64,000 nt of DNA, taken from positions 16,777,219-16,841,218 of the forward strand of contig NC_064444.1 of assembly GCF_023343835.1 (NCBI RefSeq). Reading direction: 5' to 3'. This DNA comes from Lagopus muta. Taxonomy: Eukaryota; Chordata; Aves; Galliformes; Phasianidae. Both the position numbers and the translations under genes were made by a program. How positions within the stretch are numbered: the stretch's first letter is position 1; every line of letters starts with the position of its first letter. The notes below the pieces were generated by a model. That model saw only the letters and a list, made by a program, of their open reading frames with translations. It searched no databases and was not told the DNA's origin. Positions 1 through 13,400 of the stretch are shown here, piece by piece.

Positions 1-1371
1 CTAAAAGTACAGCTTTCAAAAGTGAAATGCACAGACATTATCAGGAGCTTTACCCTCTAGAGAAAATTGTTAGTTATGTAATCCTTCCCTTCCCAAGTCC
101 TTGCATTTATTAAGTGCTAAGATCTTGGTCAGGAAAATATTTAGCAGTATTTCAGATGGCTTTCAGGTCCATAAATACAATCACACACTTAGGAAGAGGA
201 CAAACTCCTACTCACCGTGGTGACCAGGCAATGCAGAGCAGGCTCCTGCTCCCTCATGGCTTCTTCACAGTTCTTGGCAATTCTTGGCAATTGACAGAAG
301 TTGCTGCTCAGGGAAATGGGAGCAGCTTTGGTGTGCAGTTATCCCTGCAGCTGGGTGACATGATTTAGGGCAGGCAGTACATTGATTTTCTATTTGACTT
401 CTCAGAACACACAGACAAGGCAGAGCAATCGATTGCTCATCTAAAGCAGAATTAATTGCACGCACAGTCACACCCTGCAGTTTCTGCCAATAGAATTTGT
501 AATGCAGCTAAAAAACCTGTTATGGACAATACACTACTGCAGAACAACTTACACCTTACCTGAACTTGCAGCTATTATCCAGACCATTACGGAATGGTTA
601 TAAGCCAGAAGTTTGCATGTATACACATTACCTATATCCTACAGTTATCTGACTGTTTTTAGGCTATGGCTCAATTTCTTTTACTCTGGTCAGACTATCA
701 TCATTTGGTCACTTAAAATTAACCCAAATCTGTATGTTTTCTAATTTTCAGTTATATATTTCTAGACTTCGCCCACTGTTGAGTAAATGTCTCTTCAGAA
801 ATGCAGCATATCTGGCTCCAGAAGAACGTCAGTGCAACATACTTTAATTCACAGACTATTTCAATTTAATACTAACTACAACGTACAGGAGTCTGCAAGT
901 AGCTCTTATTTTTCCTTTTCCCTAATGAGCATACTAATACACGTATGTAGTTTGACTTGGGATTTCTTTTTGTGCACTCTGATGATTAATTTCCATTAGA
1001 CAGCAACAAGTGCAAAGCCAAGAAATAAATGAGTTTAACTCACACTTATCTAAAGTCAGTGTAAGGTTTAGAGTCTTCATCTGCTAATGCCAGATAATGC
1101 CCAGTACACCAACTATTTTGTGTTTCCATCAGGCTATTCAGCACCCCAAAATACACAGTTTCACACCAAGAGATGCTAGCAAGTATGTGTATAGTTGTAA
1201 TATGAATCCTGCAAGCAATGCCTGTCTATAAGGAAAGATTTCTCTCTCCCTCCCTGGGTAGGCATTTTGAAAATGAAACCAAAAAGATTTAAAAGTATTT
1301 TTCAGAATGTTTGCTCTCTGAGCACAATAAAAAAACCCCAAATCTCTGCCATACAAGGAATATTGTATAAG
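1..1371. other. Flank downstream of PRMT7, no gene recognised
   Basis: AT-rich sequence beyond the PRMT7 polyadenylation signal. The open frames here are all under 90 codons, lack splice-site context and match no family I recognise. A small tandem duplication of an 11-base unit (ttcttggcaa plus one base) lies near 270-292. In mammals SMPD3 is the next gene on this side, converging on PRMT7. A 3' UTR of such a gene could lie here, but nothing in the sequence shows it. Confidence 0.5.
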
Positions 1372-1377
1372 TTTATT
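1372..1377 (-). terminator. PRMT7: PRMT7 polyadenylation signal AATAAA
   Basis: The plus strand reads tttatt, which is AATAAA on the PRMT7 strand. It begins 28 bases past the last base of the PRMT7 stop codon (1405-1407), so the 3' UTR would be very short. It is the nearest canonical signal. Longer forms ending further left cannot be excluded. Confidence 0.6.
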
Positions 1378-1404
1378 ATAATTTACATCACAAGTGAAAG
1401 TATT

Positions 1405-4400
1405 TTATAATAGCTTAAAATCCATGGCAATCTCTCCTGTCTTTGTGTCAAAATTTATTGCGTATGTGACAGCACTAGGAAGGTCTGCCAGAGTTTCTGA
1501 TTCAATAACAGAGCTGAAAAAATAGACAGCTTGCTTGCAGTGGGGATTCCATTCACAGTTTCCCTACAAGAAAGAGTTAAAAATGAAAGTAGTTACAATC
1601 CTAGGATGGATTACCTGGACAGTAATAATGCAGTAAAAACACAAGAGTTCTTATTTTCAGTTCAGTACAGAAAGATCAGATCCAATTTCTCACAGTCATT
1701 GCCAGTCACTCGTTAAAGGAATGTGTAACTTGAAATCTAACATGCTCTGCTGCACATTGAAGTTACAGACAACAAACAGATTTGGTCAAACAATATTTAC
1801 AAAGAGTACCAAAACCACCTCATCCTTCTCTAGTTTTTTCTTTCTGTTTAACTGAGGAAAGGAAGTTGCATGTTGTTAATAAGCAAGTTGTATTTAAGTC
1901 GTATAAATCTTACTTTGAACTAGCATCCTATCTGCATTCTGTACATGGTTCTCATCTACAGAAGCATTTGGAGCCAATTCCGACTATGTTAAGAGTCTTC
2001 CCACAAAGATACAAACAGCTCTGCTAGTTCAGTTCACATAACATCCAAAGAGTTTAATAAGAAGCACTATGTAAATCAAGCATGGCCAGCTGAGACTCAT
2101 CTTTCAGCACTGTAATCCTAACAGACTTGGAGAGATAATGAAATTAGATTGAAGAAGTACCTTTTCATTTGAAATCTGCACCAGCCCTGTACTAACTGAG
2201 ATATCAGCAGTAAGATGATATTCCATCCACAGAACTGCTCCATGGCTCTTTCCCTTTCTGGAGAGAGGCAGGGGATTAAAATCCATCACCACAGCATTAT
2301 CTTTATATAACACTGATGTCTTTAAACACTGCACCCATTCCTCATCTAGCTGGGAGAGAGTGAAAGCTGTGAAAGCATGAATAACTTGTTTCTCTGAAAA
2401 CAAACTGAACAGACGAATAATTTGGTAAATGGTTTGCAACTTCTTAAACATTTGCAGACATTAAATCTAAAAAAGAATGAAGAGGAACTTAAGTCATAAC
2501 TGCATCTGCTAACAAACACAGCCATTTAACAGGCACGTAATAAAGCATGGCAGAAATGACATAGTGTCTCTGGAGAGTATCTCCTTTATAGACCTTCATG
2601 TATCATTTTTATTAGTCACACAACCCTTCTCACTTCAAGTCTGTGCTTGACAAGGGCAGGGGTCACACTGGCATACTGCCTCTAAATACAAGTGGTGCAA
2701 AGAGACCCTACACAGATGGTTTTGGGTTTTGTGTAACCATTAATTGGGCTTCACAATGGAAACATCTACTTACATAAAGCCTGCATGGTTACAAGTGACT
2801 TCCCCCGTTTTTTAATTTTTAACACCATTTCACATCTGAGCAGCAGTAATTACAATCTGCAGTTATGGTGAAAAGTATTTCAGATGACATGAAAAATACC
2901 AAGGCTGTCAGAATTACAGCTAAGGGGAAAGATCGTGTACACTTCAAAGCTACTAAACAGAATAATTTGAACAGCTAAATAGGAGCTACATCTGCAGGAT
3001 CACAGCAACAGGGAACAAATTCAAAGACTGCAAACAAACAAAAACCAATTTGTTTTATGTAAGCGATAAATTAACCTGTTTACATCTTAAATCATAGTGA
3101 CATCTATTGAAATGCTTTTCTTGCAATACAGGCATATTATCTAAATGATTACCCTCTCAATGTTGAAGCCTATTGTGAGTAGCAATGGGAAATTTCTGTT
3201 GGAGTAAATTCCACAGCTTTAGGTTACATTTTTTAAAATTGTTGCCTAAGTTAACACACACAGTTTGAAAACCATTTAGAGCAGTGAGAAAACTCACCGT
3301 AAAAGATTTACAGACCCCTCTGTGCTGAGGCAGTGTTGTGGTACAGTCTCTCTGAAGTCAAATAACAAAACCTCCTGGGGATTGGAGAGTGACTTGCAAG
3401 GATATTCCCACAGAGGGTGAGGTTCTGCTTCCTTTGATTCTCTAAAATTCAGAGAATTCTGAAGAAAGAAAAAGTGATAAAATTATCTGAAAACAATCGA
3501 GAGGCAAATAGTCTCTGTATTCAAATTACACATTCTGACTTCAGAATATTTAAGCAATAAAGTTCCAACTTTGAAGTTCTGTACTTCTTAGGTAAAGGAA
3601 AACCTTGTACTGCATGCATGTACTAATTGCTAGTCCTCAACAGGCAGATAAAAATGGGTATTTTCAAGATACAGTGCATTCAAACTCTCTCTTGAGATGA
3701 ATTCTACCCTACAGTGTAGAGTACTGCACTCCCACACAGTGACTATGAAGGCAATCTAAATGGCTACCACAAATGTGGAGATACACAACTCTAGAAACTG
3801 ACAGAAAAATCTCACCCTTCATCAGTCTCATCAGTTTCTCTAAGAGCCCTGCTCACTATTAAAAGTGCCCGCGAGGGCAAGTGAGGACTGCAGGATTCAT
3901 TTATCAACAACTGCTAGATGAGTTTATTCAAAGGCACAGTATTTATGAAAACCTGGAACAGTGGTGTTGACTAACACACTCATTGTTAAACAGCCTTACT
4001 TTAATCATGTCATCCATAGTCTGGACATCAAAACCTTCACAGGTGCCACATGGACTCCGGATTCTCCATAAGTCCTAAAAAGGAAAACAGGATTTTGTTT
4101 GATTCTGTTAATGAAGAGAGCTTTAGCTGTAAAGTCAGCTGTTAGTAAACTACATGTACCTCCCTCCAGCCTGTGCGTATCAGGTCAGCCAAACCTAGCT
4201 TGCCACACAGCAGGGCATAACACATTACAGCTCTAAATCACAGGATGGAATTCAGACCTAGTTTAGTAGAATTTAAGGTAGTCAATACTATGAGGATTTG
4301 TATTTTAGTTGACCTTCACTAAGTGAATTGGTCTGAATCAGTTCCTTCCTAACTAGGGATATATCAACGCTGAGCACTTCCATCTGAAGACAAGTAAGAA

Positions 4401-7400
4401 AACAAACCATAACTCTTCCTTGTAGAATGTATAGCTGGTAAAGAGAGGCAAAAGATACATAAATATTACATATTAAACTAAGACAAAAATGTTCCTGCCC
4501 TAAAATTGACATAATTTTCCTTCAGAAGATCTGAATTCTTACTGCAAGAGCAATTTCTGTGTCATCATAAGAAAAAATATAAAGGGAAACCACTCAGTTG
4601 AATGAATATTTTAGGGAGTATTTCCTCACCTATTTTGATGGAAAACAAAGTTAAGTGGTACTACAACAGATTCACGATAGCCAGATAAAAATTAAATTAC
4701 TGGATGAACTGAAGGCAGTATGTTCTCAAAAATTCAGAGTGCACTGTATTGTCTTAAAAATACAAACATACACAGATGACAACATTTACTCACAAAATTA
4801 TTGTTCAGGGCCTCACAAATGTTCTCCAGTCACTCAGTGTACTTGGTTTGAACCAATTACTCAAGCACTTGGTTTACACTTTGCAGACTTGTGTGAACCA
4901 AGCATCTTACAGCTCATTGGACTGCCATGCTTCCCTTTAGCACTCCAAAGATGAGTATACTCATTTTAGGCACTTCTTGCACATACATACTCACTGAGTT
5001 TACCAATCCAACTGACAGACAAGTGATTCACTTCTACTTCTGCCTTTTCATAGACTGCATTAATGGTCTCTAACAGAATAAGAACACTCGCTAACCGGAG
5101 ACATACACATTTCTATTACCTGTTCATTACTGTTTCACAACCAAATATATGGGATGGAATGGGATAGTTCAGCTTGAAAGGACCTTCAGCGATGTGGTCA
5201 AGTCCAACTGCCTTACCACTTCAGGGCTTACCAAAGGTTAAAGCATGTTATAAAGGGCTTTATCCAAATGTCTCTTGAACACTGACAGGCATGGGTCATA
5301 TCAAGTGCCTCGACAGGAAGCCCGTTGTACTGTTTGACCACCCTCACAGCTCTTTTATTAGTTTTGTTGCCTCCTACGACACATTCAAGTATTTTAATAT
5401 CCTTTTTATAGTATGGAGACCAAAACTGCATGCAATATTCAAGGCAAGGCTTTTCTTGGGAAGAAAAAAAGAGCTTACACATTGAATACTCACAGTGAAC
5501 CTATAAACCTAACATTTTCTCCCTCAGTTTGCAGGAAAGACAGACTGACAGTGAAAGAAAGATTAAGGCATGAAAGATTTACAACATAGTTTTCCCCTCT
5601 GCAGCCCACAGAAGACTTCAATAAAATAGATTTTCTACTACACCTGTGTTCCAGGCCATATTCACCTCACCAATGGTAAACAAGATGCATCAGAACTTTA
5701 AATAGGATTATGAGACATTTTGTGTAAGGAATCTCTCTGCATTCACCTCTAAAGATAACATCCCATAACTAATCATTGGTAGCTACAGACTTCTACAATG
5801 TTCTGTTGTTAGAACTCTGAAATTAGACACGTAGCATCCTGCTCCCTGAATGAAATTATGGACTAACACGTTTATAACTGGAAAATGTTCATCACATTTC
5901 TTCTCCTGAATCCAGCTCTAGCTAATTGTCTAAGTGTAATGAGATACTGCTATTCTGACAACACACAAGAGGCTATAGAGCTTCTGCAGAATACCTTACA
6001 GGAGTCTGTCTGTTTCTTCTGTCTAATCCAGAATGGACAAATGCAGAGCTTATCTAAAACCAAAACAAAACTCAACACATTCTAGTGTTTCAGACTAGAT
6101 TCACCACTGAACAAAGAGGAAAGTGTCAAATTTAAGTTATAACTTTCGGAGTAGCAGAACAGAGCAAATTCTATGTTCTAACACAACAGCCAACAGGACC
6201 ATCTCTGAACACAACACTGAACACAAAGGCATAAAACTGAGGTTCAGGTCATATGGATGTCATTCTAGGTTCAGCTACTAGATTGCAGAATAAACTTAAT
6301 CACTCTGCAGGCTTCAGTTTTGTCATCCAAAACATAAAGAGAATAGTATTGACTTTCTTATGAAACCCTTTGAATCCTAGGGATGTAAATCCTCAGGATA
6401 AAAGAGCATGAGATTAAAATTAACTGCTTATTTCAATCTGATTACTGTTGATTAAACATCTGCTTCCTATTACATGACTCAGATTTACATTATTTTCTCA
6501 GAATACATTTCAAATTCTCTAAGCTTCTGCAGAAAACCATGAAATCTATGCAAAAAGATGCAGTGTGGATGAATAATCACACAGGAAAAAAGAACTTGTA
6601 TGTTTTCATGTGTATAAATCAAGGGTAGATGTGTGGGAACAAGGTTAAGGAGTATCAGAATGATATTCTATTTATTTCTCTCTGAAGGGAAAGAAAGGTC
6701 AGACAAAACTGCACAGTTGGTCAATTAGAGGAAATAGAAGAACTGGTATTTTGAAAAGAAACTGAAGGTTGTGATTATGTGAACATGTTAGATAATATTC
6801 ATTTTTGTTTTATAGACACATATATTTTATTTGCCCAATTTCAGACTAGAGAGTTCCCTCACTTCAGCTTCTGGACAGAAACTCAGCACATTAAGTACTT
6901 CTGCAATTTCCATTGTCATTGCAGGCAAACTCTTAACAACCTTTACTAACCATCTGACAGCTCTTAACAAACATTTATGCCTTGGAAAATTTCTCAAAGA
7001 TTATTTTTCATCCTAACATGACCCCAAGTTCAGAACTGTGTGCATTCTCCAAGGTTTCAAAGAAAATGAACGTTCAATTATGGAATCTCTTGTGGTCTTG
7101 CACTCAAATATCATTTACAAAATTGTTATTTGACATTATGTTACATTTCATAAATAACCACAACTCTGACATGCTCAGTTCTACCTGTCTAACCTAAACA
7201 AATATTTCAAAGCATTCAAGCTTTTCATTTAAAATTGCAAAAATTTTCAAGGTAATTTTCTGACAAGGGATGGTTGAAATGTCAAAACTCATCTCCAAGA
7301 TGTCAAATATTCTCTCCTCAGGTGGCAAGCACAACACATGTCAAAGAGCATTGTAACTGCATAAACTTGGTGTTAAAAACTTAGGAAAGTGTACTCAGTT

Positions 7401-10400
7401 TTAGGTGAATTCATATCAATGCAAAATGGATGCTATAAAACAGTCTCACCTGAAACTCCACAATCATCATGTGCAAGGCAGCAGACTGAGGTAAAACAGT
7501 GACACTGCTGGCAAGATGCTGGGTCACAGCCGTTCTGGCGTACCAGAAATACAGGTTATGCCATGGCAACAAGCTTGTAGTGAAAAATGGCTCTCCAACA
7601 AGAACAGAAATCTTGGCAAAGAAAAGAGACAGAAAATGTTGTAATAGAGAACAGCTCAAAGGCTAGTTACATCTTCAATAGCTGACAATGCAATACAGCA
7701 AGCAAAGTCATCTAGATACAAACTTCTCCAATCCAAATATGGATTTGATGCTGTGTAACAGGCATCTTTTCAAGTTGCTGAATTCCAAATGGAAAGCTTA
7801 ATAAGAAGTGTCACAGAACTCTGCAAATTTGAGGATTTTAGGACATACGGATAGACTGCGATCTTCAGACTGTCTTGAGGAAGAACAGCTCAGCCCCAAA
7901 GTATCTGTGCAGTTAAACTGTTTAACTGGTATTACAACAGGTGTAGGTTATGCTGGAAGGGAAAATCATACCTTTCAAAGGCAAAGCAAAACAAAAAAAA
8001 AAACAAAAAACCTCCAAGTCTTTAACCTGTACTTCGCTCAGTTTCAGTAGGTAGAAGTCTCAAATGACTGCTACTTTGTATGAACTGTGGTTCACTGTGG
8101 TTACAGCAGCAAAACTGGAAAGCAAAAATCACTTTCATATTCCTCTTCCTGTCACACCTCTGAAATTCAGTATGGCCAACTATTCCGTACCTTTTTATCT
8201 TCCAAGTGAGATGATGTCAGCGACTCGGGACGGGCTTCTACTATTTTAATTTTATCTTCAAGATGATTGGCTTTAAAAAACTAGAAGAAAAGTAACATTC
8301 TGTCTTTATCAAAAGCTACAATTGAGATTCACATCCACACCAAAACAATATTTCAATAAGAAATAAACAAGAAACAAACACCCAAGAGAAATTTTTTAAA
8401 ACTGCCTTCCACAACTCAGCCCTCAGGATGGGACAAGTCTGTTCCTAAGGGGTGCATGCACTCAGAGGATCCTTCAGCAGGAGGAAAGAACTGCCAGTTG
8501 TCACCTTCTAGGTGAGGCTGGTGCAAACTACATGAAGATCTCACATTCCACTCATCCTCACAACAAATATTTACTGCTTTAACACAAAACCAAATACTCA
8601 CTTTTTTCATGACAGAGCAGGACACAGCAGAGTTTTCTAATGTAAACACCTACAGAAAACACACCACAGATAGTCAAACTAGCTTTGCAGTTCTCAGTTA
8701 AAATGATTACAGACTGAATGATGCTGGAGATGTTTTGATACTCTAATGAACTGACCGTGCACATGCCTAATAAAAAAACACACATCTGTGCTACATTCCT
8801 TTGTCAATAAAACTCCCAGTAACTACTGGTATATGATGCTGTTTTCACAGCTGTGCAAGAGGGAAAAAAACCCTGTACTGAATGCAACCATTTATTTTCC
8901 TTTTTTAAGATGCACATAACATTAATGTTTGCTCTAGGCATGTATTTACCTCTGCACTAATGCAAGGGTATTCCTGAAAAAGAAACTCTTACAGTAAAAC
9001 CTTTAAATCCAGACTGCAATCAGCCAGATATTCAAATTTCCACTCTGACAACAGTTTGGGGATTTAGGTTTATCAGGATGGAAGCTTTAGGGGGACTTGA
9101 CATGAATGGCATTGTGTATAGTTTATGTTCTGAACATGGTTATGGTGTGATAAACAGTTTTTACTCTATTGCCAGTCAACCTACAGAACTTCCCCTAATT
9201 TTCCTGCTCATCAGAATGTTCACTCAAAATATCCAGATTAGTTAGGCTTATTAAAAATAAATAAACCTGCAAAGACATTTCAAAGTAAGGGAAAAAGAAA
9301 AAACATAAGAAAACATTTAGGCTTCATTCAGTATTAGTGAAGCATTACGCAGTATGATGCTGTGAGTCCATAGGAAAACAGACTGGCCCCTTGTAAGACT
9401 AAAGGCAAAAATATGGGAGCCGTGGGTCCCACAAAGCTCAGCACGTTTGTTCATTTCTGTGGGCTGCCCAGCATCTCCCTTGGGATTGTACTACATTACA
9501 CATTCCTGGACATTCAGTCCTACTATGACAGACTTTGGTTTGAAGGGCCTCCAGCAGGAACACATCAAGTAAGGTATGCATGCAGATGTGACAGCCAGGC
9601 AACTCTCAGTCTTTCATCTACACACAAGTTCAGTATTCTTAAAGCCTCTTATCTGTCTGTTACAGACTTTCCACTTTCAAGTGGATAATAAATGTAATTA
9701 TAGAACTGTGAATAGAAAAGAAGAAAAAAAGCCTGCCAGACATTTTGGTTGGGGGAATTTTTAAAAGCCCCAGTATGTATGAAGGTAAACAGCAATCAGC
9801 AAGGAATGAAAAACAGCACTTTCATTCCAGACTTTGCATTGGCAAACATCAAAATTGGTTGCTGTTATCTCCCTAGAGTTCAGCTTGATGAATTTAACCT
9901 ACTTTTCAACACAATGGGAGCCTCTTTCTCGCTTGTCACTGAAGAGGCACTGGAAATAATTAAACAATGGACAGGAGTAAAACAGATCTGAAAACACCAA
10001 GCAAAAACACAGAGGTCAAAAAAAAAACCAACCCAGGAGGAAGTACTGTACCTGCTCTGCTCCAAGATAGTGAGCCAATACAGGCAGCAGGCTGCCATCA
10101 CTGATGCAAAGGCAAACGCTATCTGTTTTCAGAACCTATGGGGAAATCAATTGTCAGTTATTCCTATTCCAAATGAAAGAATTCTCATGTCCTGGACATT
10201 TTGGAGGTGTTTTCCCTCACTTTTTATAGCTGTATAGAAAATAAGAACCAAGATACACATTGCTAATATAAGGACCTCAAGCAGAACAGAACAGTGTAAG
10301 AAATGTTCATGTAATCCCTCGTTTTAGGTAAGAAAGTGGTTTCACCAATACACAAGGGTGTGTAGAAGAGTATATTTTTATTGCCATACACACGTGACCA

Positions 10401-13400
10401 TAAAGAGCCTGTCTTTACCCAATCACCAATATACCCTCTCACAAATACATAGAGCTCCTAAAATTCCTATGAAAAAAACGCTTGCTTGCTGTTAGAAAAA
10501 AACAAAAGACAAACCAAAGAGGTGTTTGTTGTACCATAACAAAATCCAATTTACATTTGCTGATGTAAATAAAATACGGTCTATGAACAAACTTATTTGC
10601 AAAGGAGAAAAAATTCCAAGAACCATTACTACAACTAAAACAATACACCTGTCAGAGAAGCCAGGAAACCTAAAGGCAACGTGCACTCACATTCATCAAA
10701 GACTTAATGTACTGGCGTGTTCGGTTCTGATCATTCAATTCCCCAAAGCGTGGTCTGTTCCAAAGAAGGTGAGCCTGGCATCTACAAACAGGACTCTCAA
10801 CACGAGCATCTGCCTTGTCCTCATCTGCTTCTCTGGAACAACAAAAATGGCAGAATAATTCCAGCAGTCCAAAGCTCAGTTGTGTTTCTATGCATCACTT
10901 TTATTTTTTTTCCACCTGCTCACTGCAGTGTGTTTTAATTAGTTTAGGCTTCCAGTAATTTTCTAGTCTCTAGGTTTCAATCTTGTTCCTCCACAAAACA
11001 GTTCAGCTGTAAGCACAGCAATCAGTCCAGCTTGGAGGAAGCCACCAGCCCCTTCTTACACACGTATCTCATTACCTGGCTCTCTGCAGCACATACCACA
11101 CGGAGTACTCATCACGACAGGCAGTCAGGTGCACCTTCTGGCCCTGGAGAACCTGCTCCTCTTTCGGAAGGAAATAAACACACTGCATCCAGTGATCTCT
11201 CCACTGAAAAGGAGTTGACAAACAAAACCTTAGGGATTCACTCAAACAGTAAACGCACAAGTAAAGAAATACAAAAAGTCAATTAGTAAGAATGGGCACG
11301 ACTTCAGAGCACTGGTAGATGACTGGTTGAAGGATTCCTGCTCGTGTTAGCAAGGCTGAGTAAGGAACAACACTGTGCACTGAATAAAGGTACTCTGCAT
11401 AGTAGTCTTGAAATAGGATAAGCTTGAGACCAATGGCTTGCTGTGTATCTAAGTTTGTGTTTTATGAAATGAAAACCAGAACACAAACACATTTTATATT
11501 TATTAATGTTGTTTTACCTCTGTAGTTCACTTACATTAGAAACACTTATTGAATTGCTGACAGTGACCAGTGGTTGGAGTCTCATGAATCAAAGGAGCCC
11601 AATTAGTGTCACTGTGACAACACAGCTATCTACGTTTCAAAAACTTGCTTTCAGTAATGCAAATGTGTTAAGCCAACTAAATGCCTTGTTAGTTTTCCCT
11701 TTTATTCTCAAACACAGTAAGTGCAAACAAGTGCTCTGTAGGATAAAGTTAGTCAAAAGGAGCCTACAAGTAACTACAAAAACACAGGAGACTAGTTTAA
11801 CACTGATCTCCCATTCCCTCTCAATATCCCCTATCAACTTAGCAGTTTTCCCTAATAGTTGTCTTCTTTATGGGAATATAAATATATTTAACTTAAAAGA
11901 TTTGGAAATTTAATACAAAAACTACATGGAAGAAAAACACAGCCTGATATTCAAGGACAGAGACTAGTTTAAAAAAAAAAAAGTGCTAATTATTTATATA
12001 TTACTATTATTTATATTTATATTATTTATATTTACTATTATTTATTATTTATATTATATATATAACTATATTTATATATTACTATTATTGTTTTTTCTTG
12101 AAAGTAAAATAAAAAAAACAAGAACTGTACATCTACAAGGCAACCTCAGCTTCACATTAAAGCAAACCTAAAATTTGTGCATAAAACTAGCATTTCTATG
12201 ATTTATCACCTTCCAATACATAAAACATTAGCAAAGTTTCTATACAGTTTACAAGACAGCTGTTTAAAATACCCAGTAGGACCTTAAAATAATTACTGGA
12301 ATTCATCTGATGACAGTATCTGAGGGCTCAGTATTTTACCTGGAAAGCAGATGTGGGTTTTACCCAGTATGGAGCCATTGTGCAATTTATTGTTCCAGAA
12401 GGGTCCATGTCAATATCCCACCAGGAAAGTACAATTTGTGCCTTGCCAGATTTTACAGGCTCCAGCTGCACTCTATAGCAGGTAGATGCACTCCTTACTG
12501 GCTTACTGAAATCCACACTGCAGAGAAGCACCAGAATTGTGAAAAGAAACAGTTCAGTATTCAGGAATTCTCACCTGCTTGCTAAGCAGAAAAGGTGTAA
12601 CAGGAAAGCTTTGTTTTGAACAAAGCAGTGCCTACTCCACCTGAACATAGTCACCACATCACTGAGGACAGTGAAGTCACTTGAAGGCATCTGGTTCAGT
12701 TGGATATCACAAACAGAAGGAACACCTGGACAGTTCTCCATTTCTGAAGGGGAGACAATAATTTTTTCACCATCCTTTGCTTCAACATGAACAGGAAACA
12801 GTTTGTTCCAGGACCACATTCTTTTGGATTCCACTAACTGGACATACACTGTTGCCCTGTGAGGCACTGCCTCACATCCTTCCTGAATGTGCAAAACAAA
12901 GGGTAAAAGAATTCAACAAAGCTGACTTATTAACATACATGAAAATTAAATCAATTGAAACACCAACCAATTTAAAGGAAAAGTAATTAGACTGGGAACT
13001 TTGAAATCCTAAGCTCCAGTTATTCCACAGACTTCTGACACAGAACACTCTCTCTCTGTGAATTATGATAGGCCTGCCCACCCCACTGGGCATCCTTTAG
13101 AAGGACTACTTTGAAAGATCTCTTTGTTATATTAATGATACAACAGTATCAGTTTATTTGCTCAGTTCAGCTTACATCTGCATTCTCATTCTGAGGTGAC
13201 AGATCTATTTTGAGCACTTAACTATTAAGTTCTCAACATTAACATAGAATTAGTTATTGCAGTGAGTATATAGCTTATATATAGATATAGAATACTGGCT
13301 CAAATATTTATTCAGTGACAACTTGATAGCCATGTTTAAAGCACATAAAAGTTGTTCTAAATAAACACAGAACTAAAAGCTAACTGTGAAGTTCAGGAAG

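Noticed and set aside
9749-9991. 80-codon plus-strand frame with [20 protein letters not shown]
   Set aside because: It looks protein-like for a few residues, but I could not tie it to a family and it has no flanking signals. A protein search would decide.
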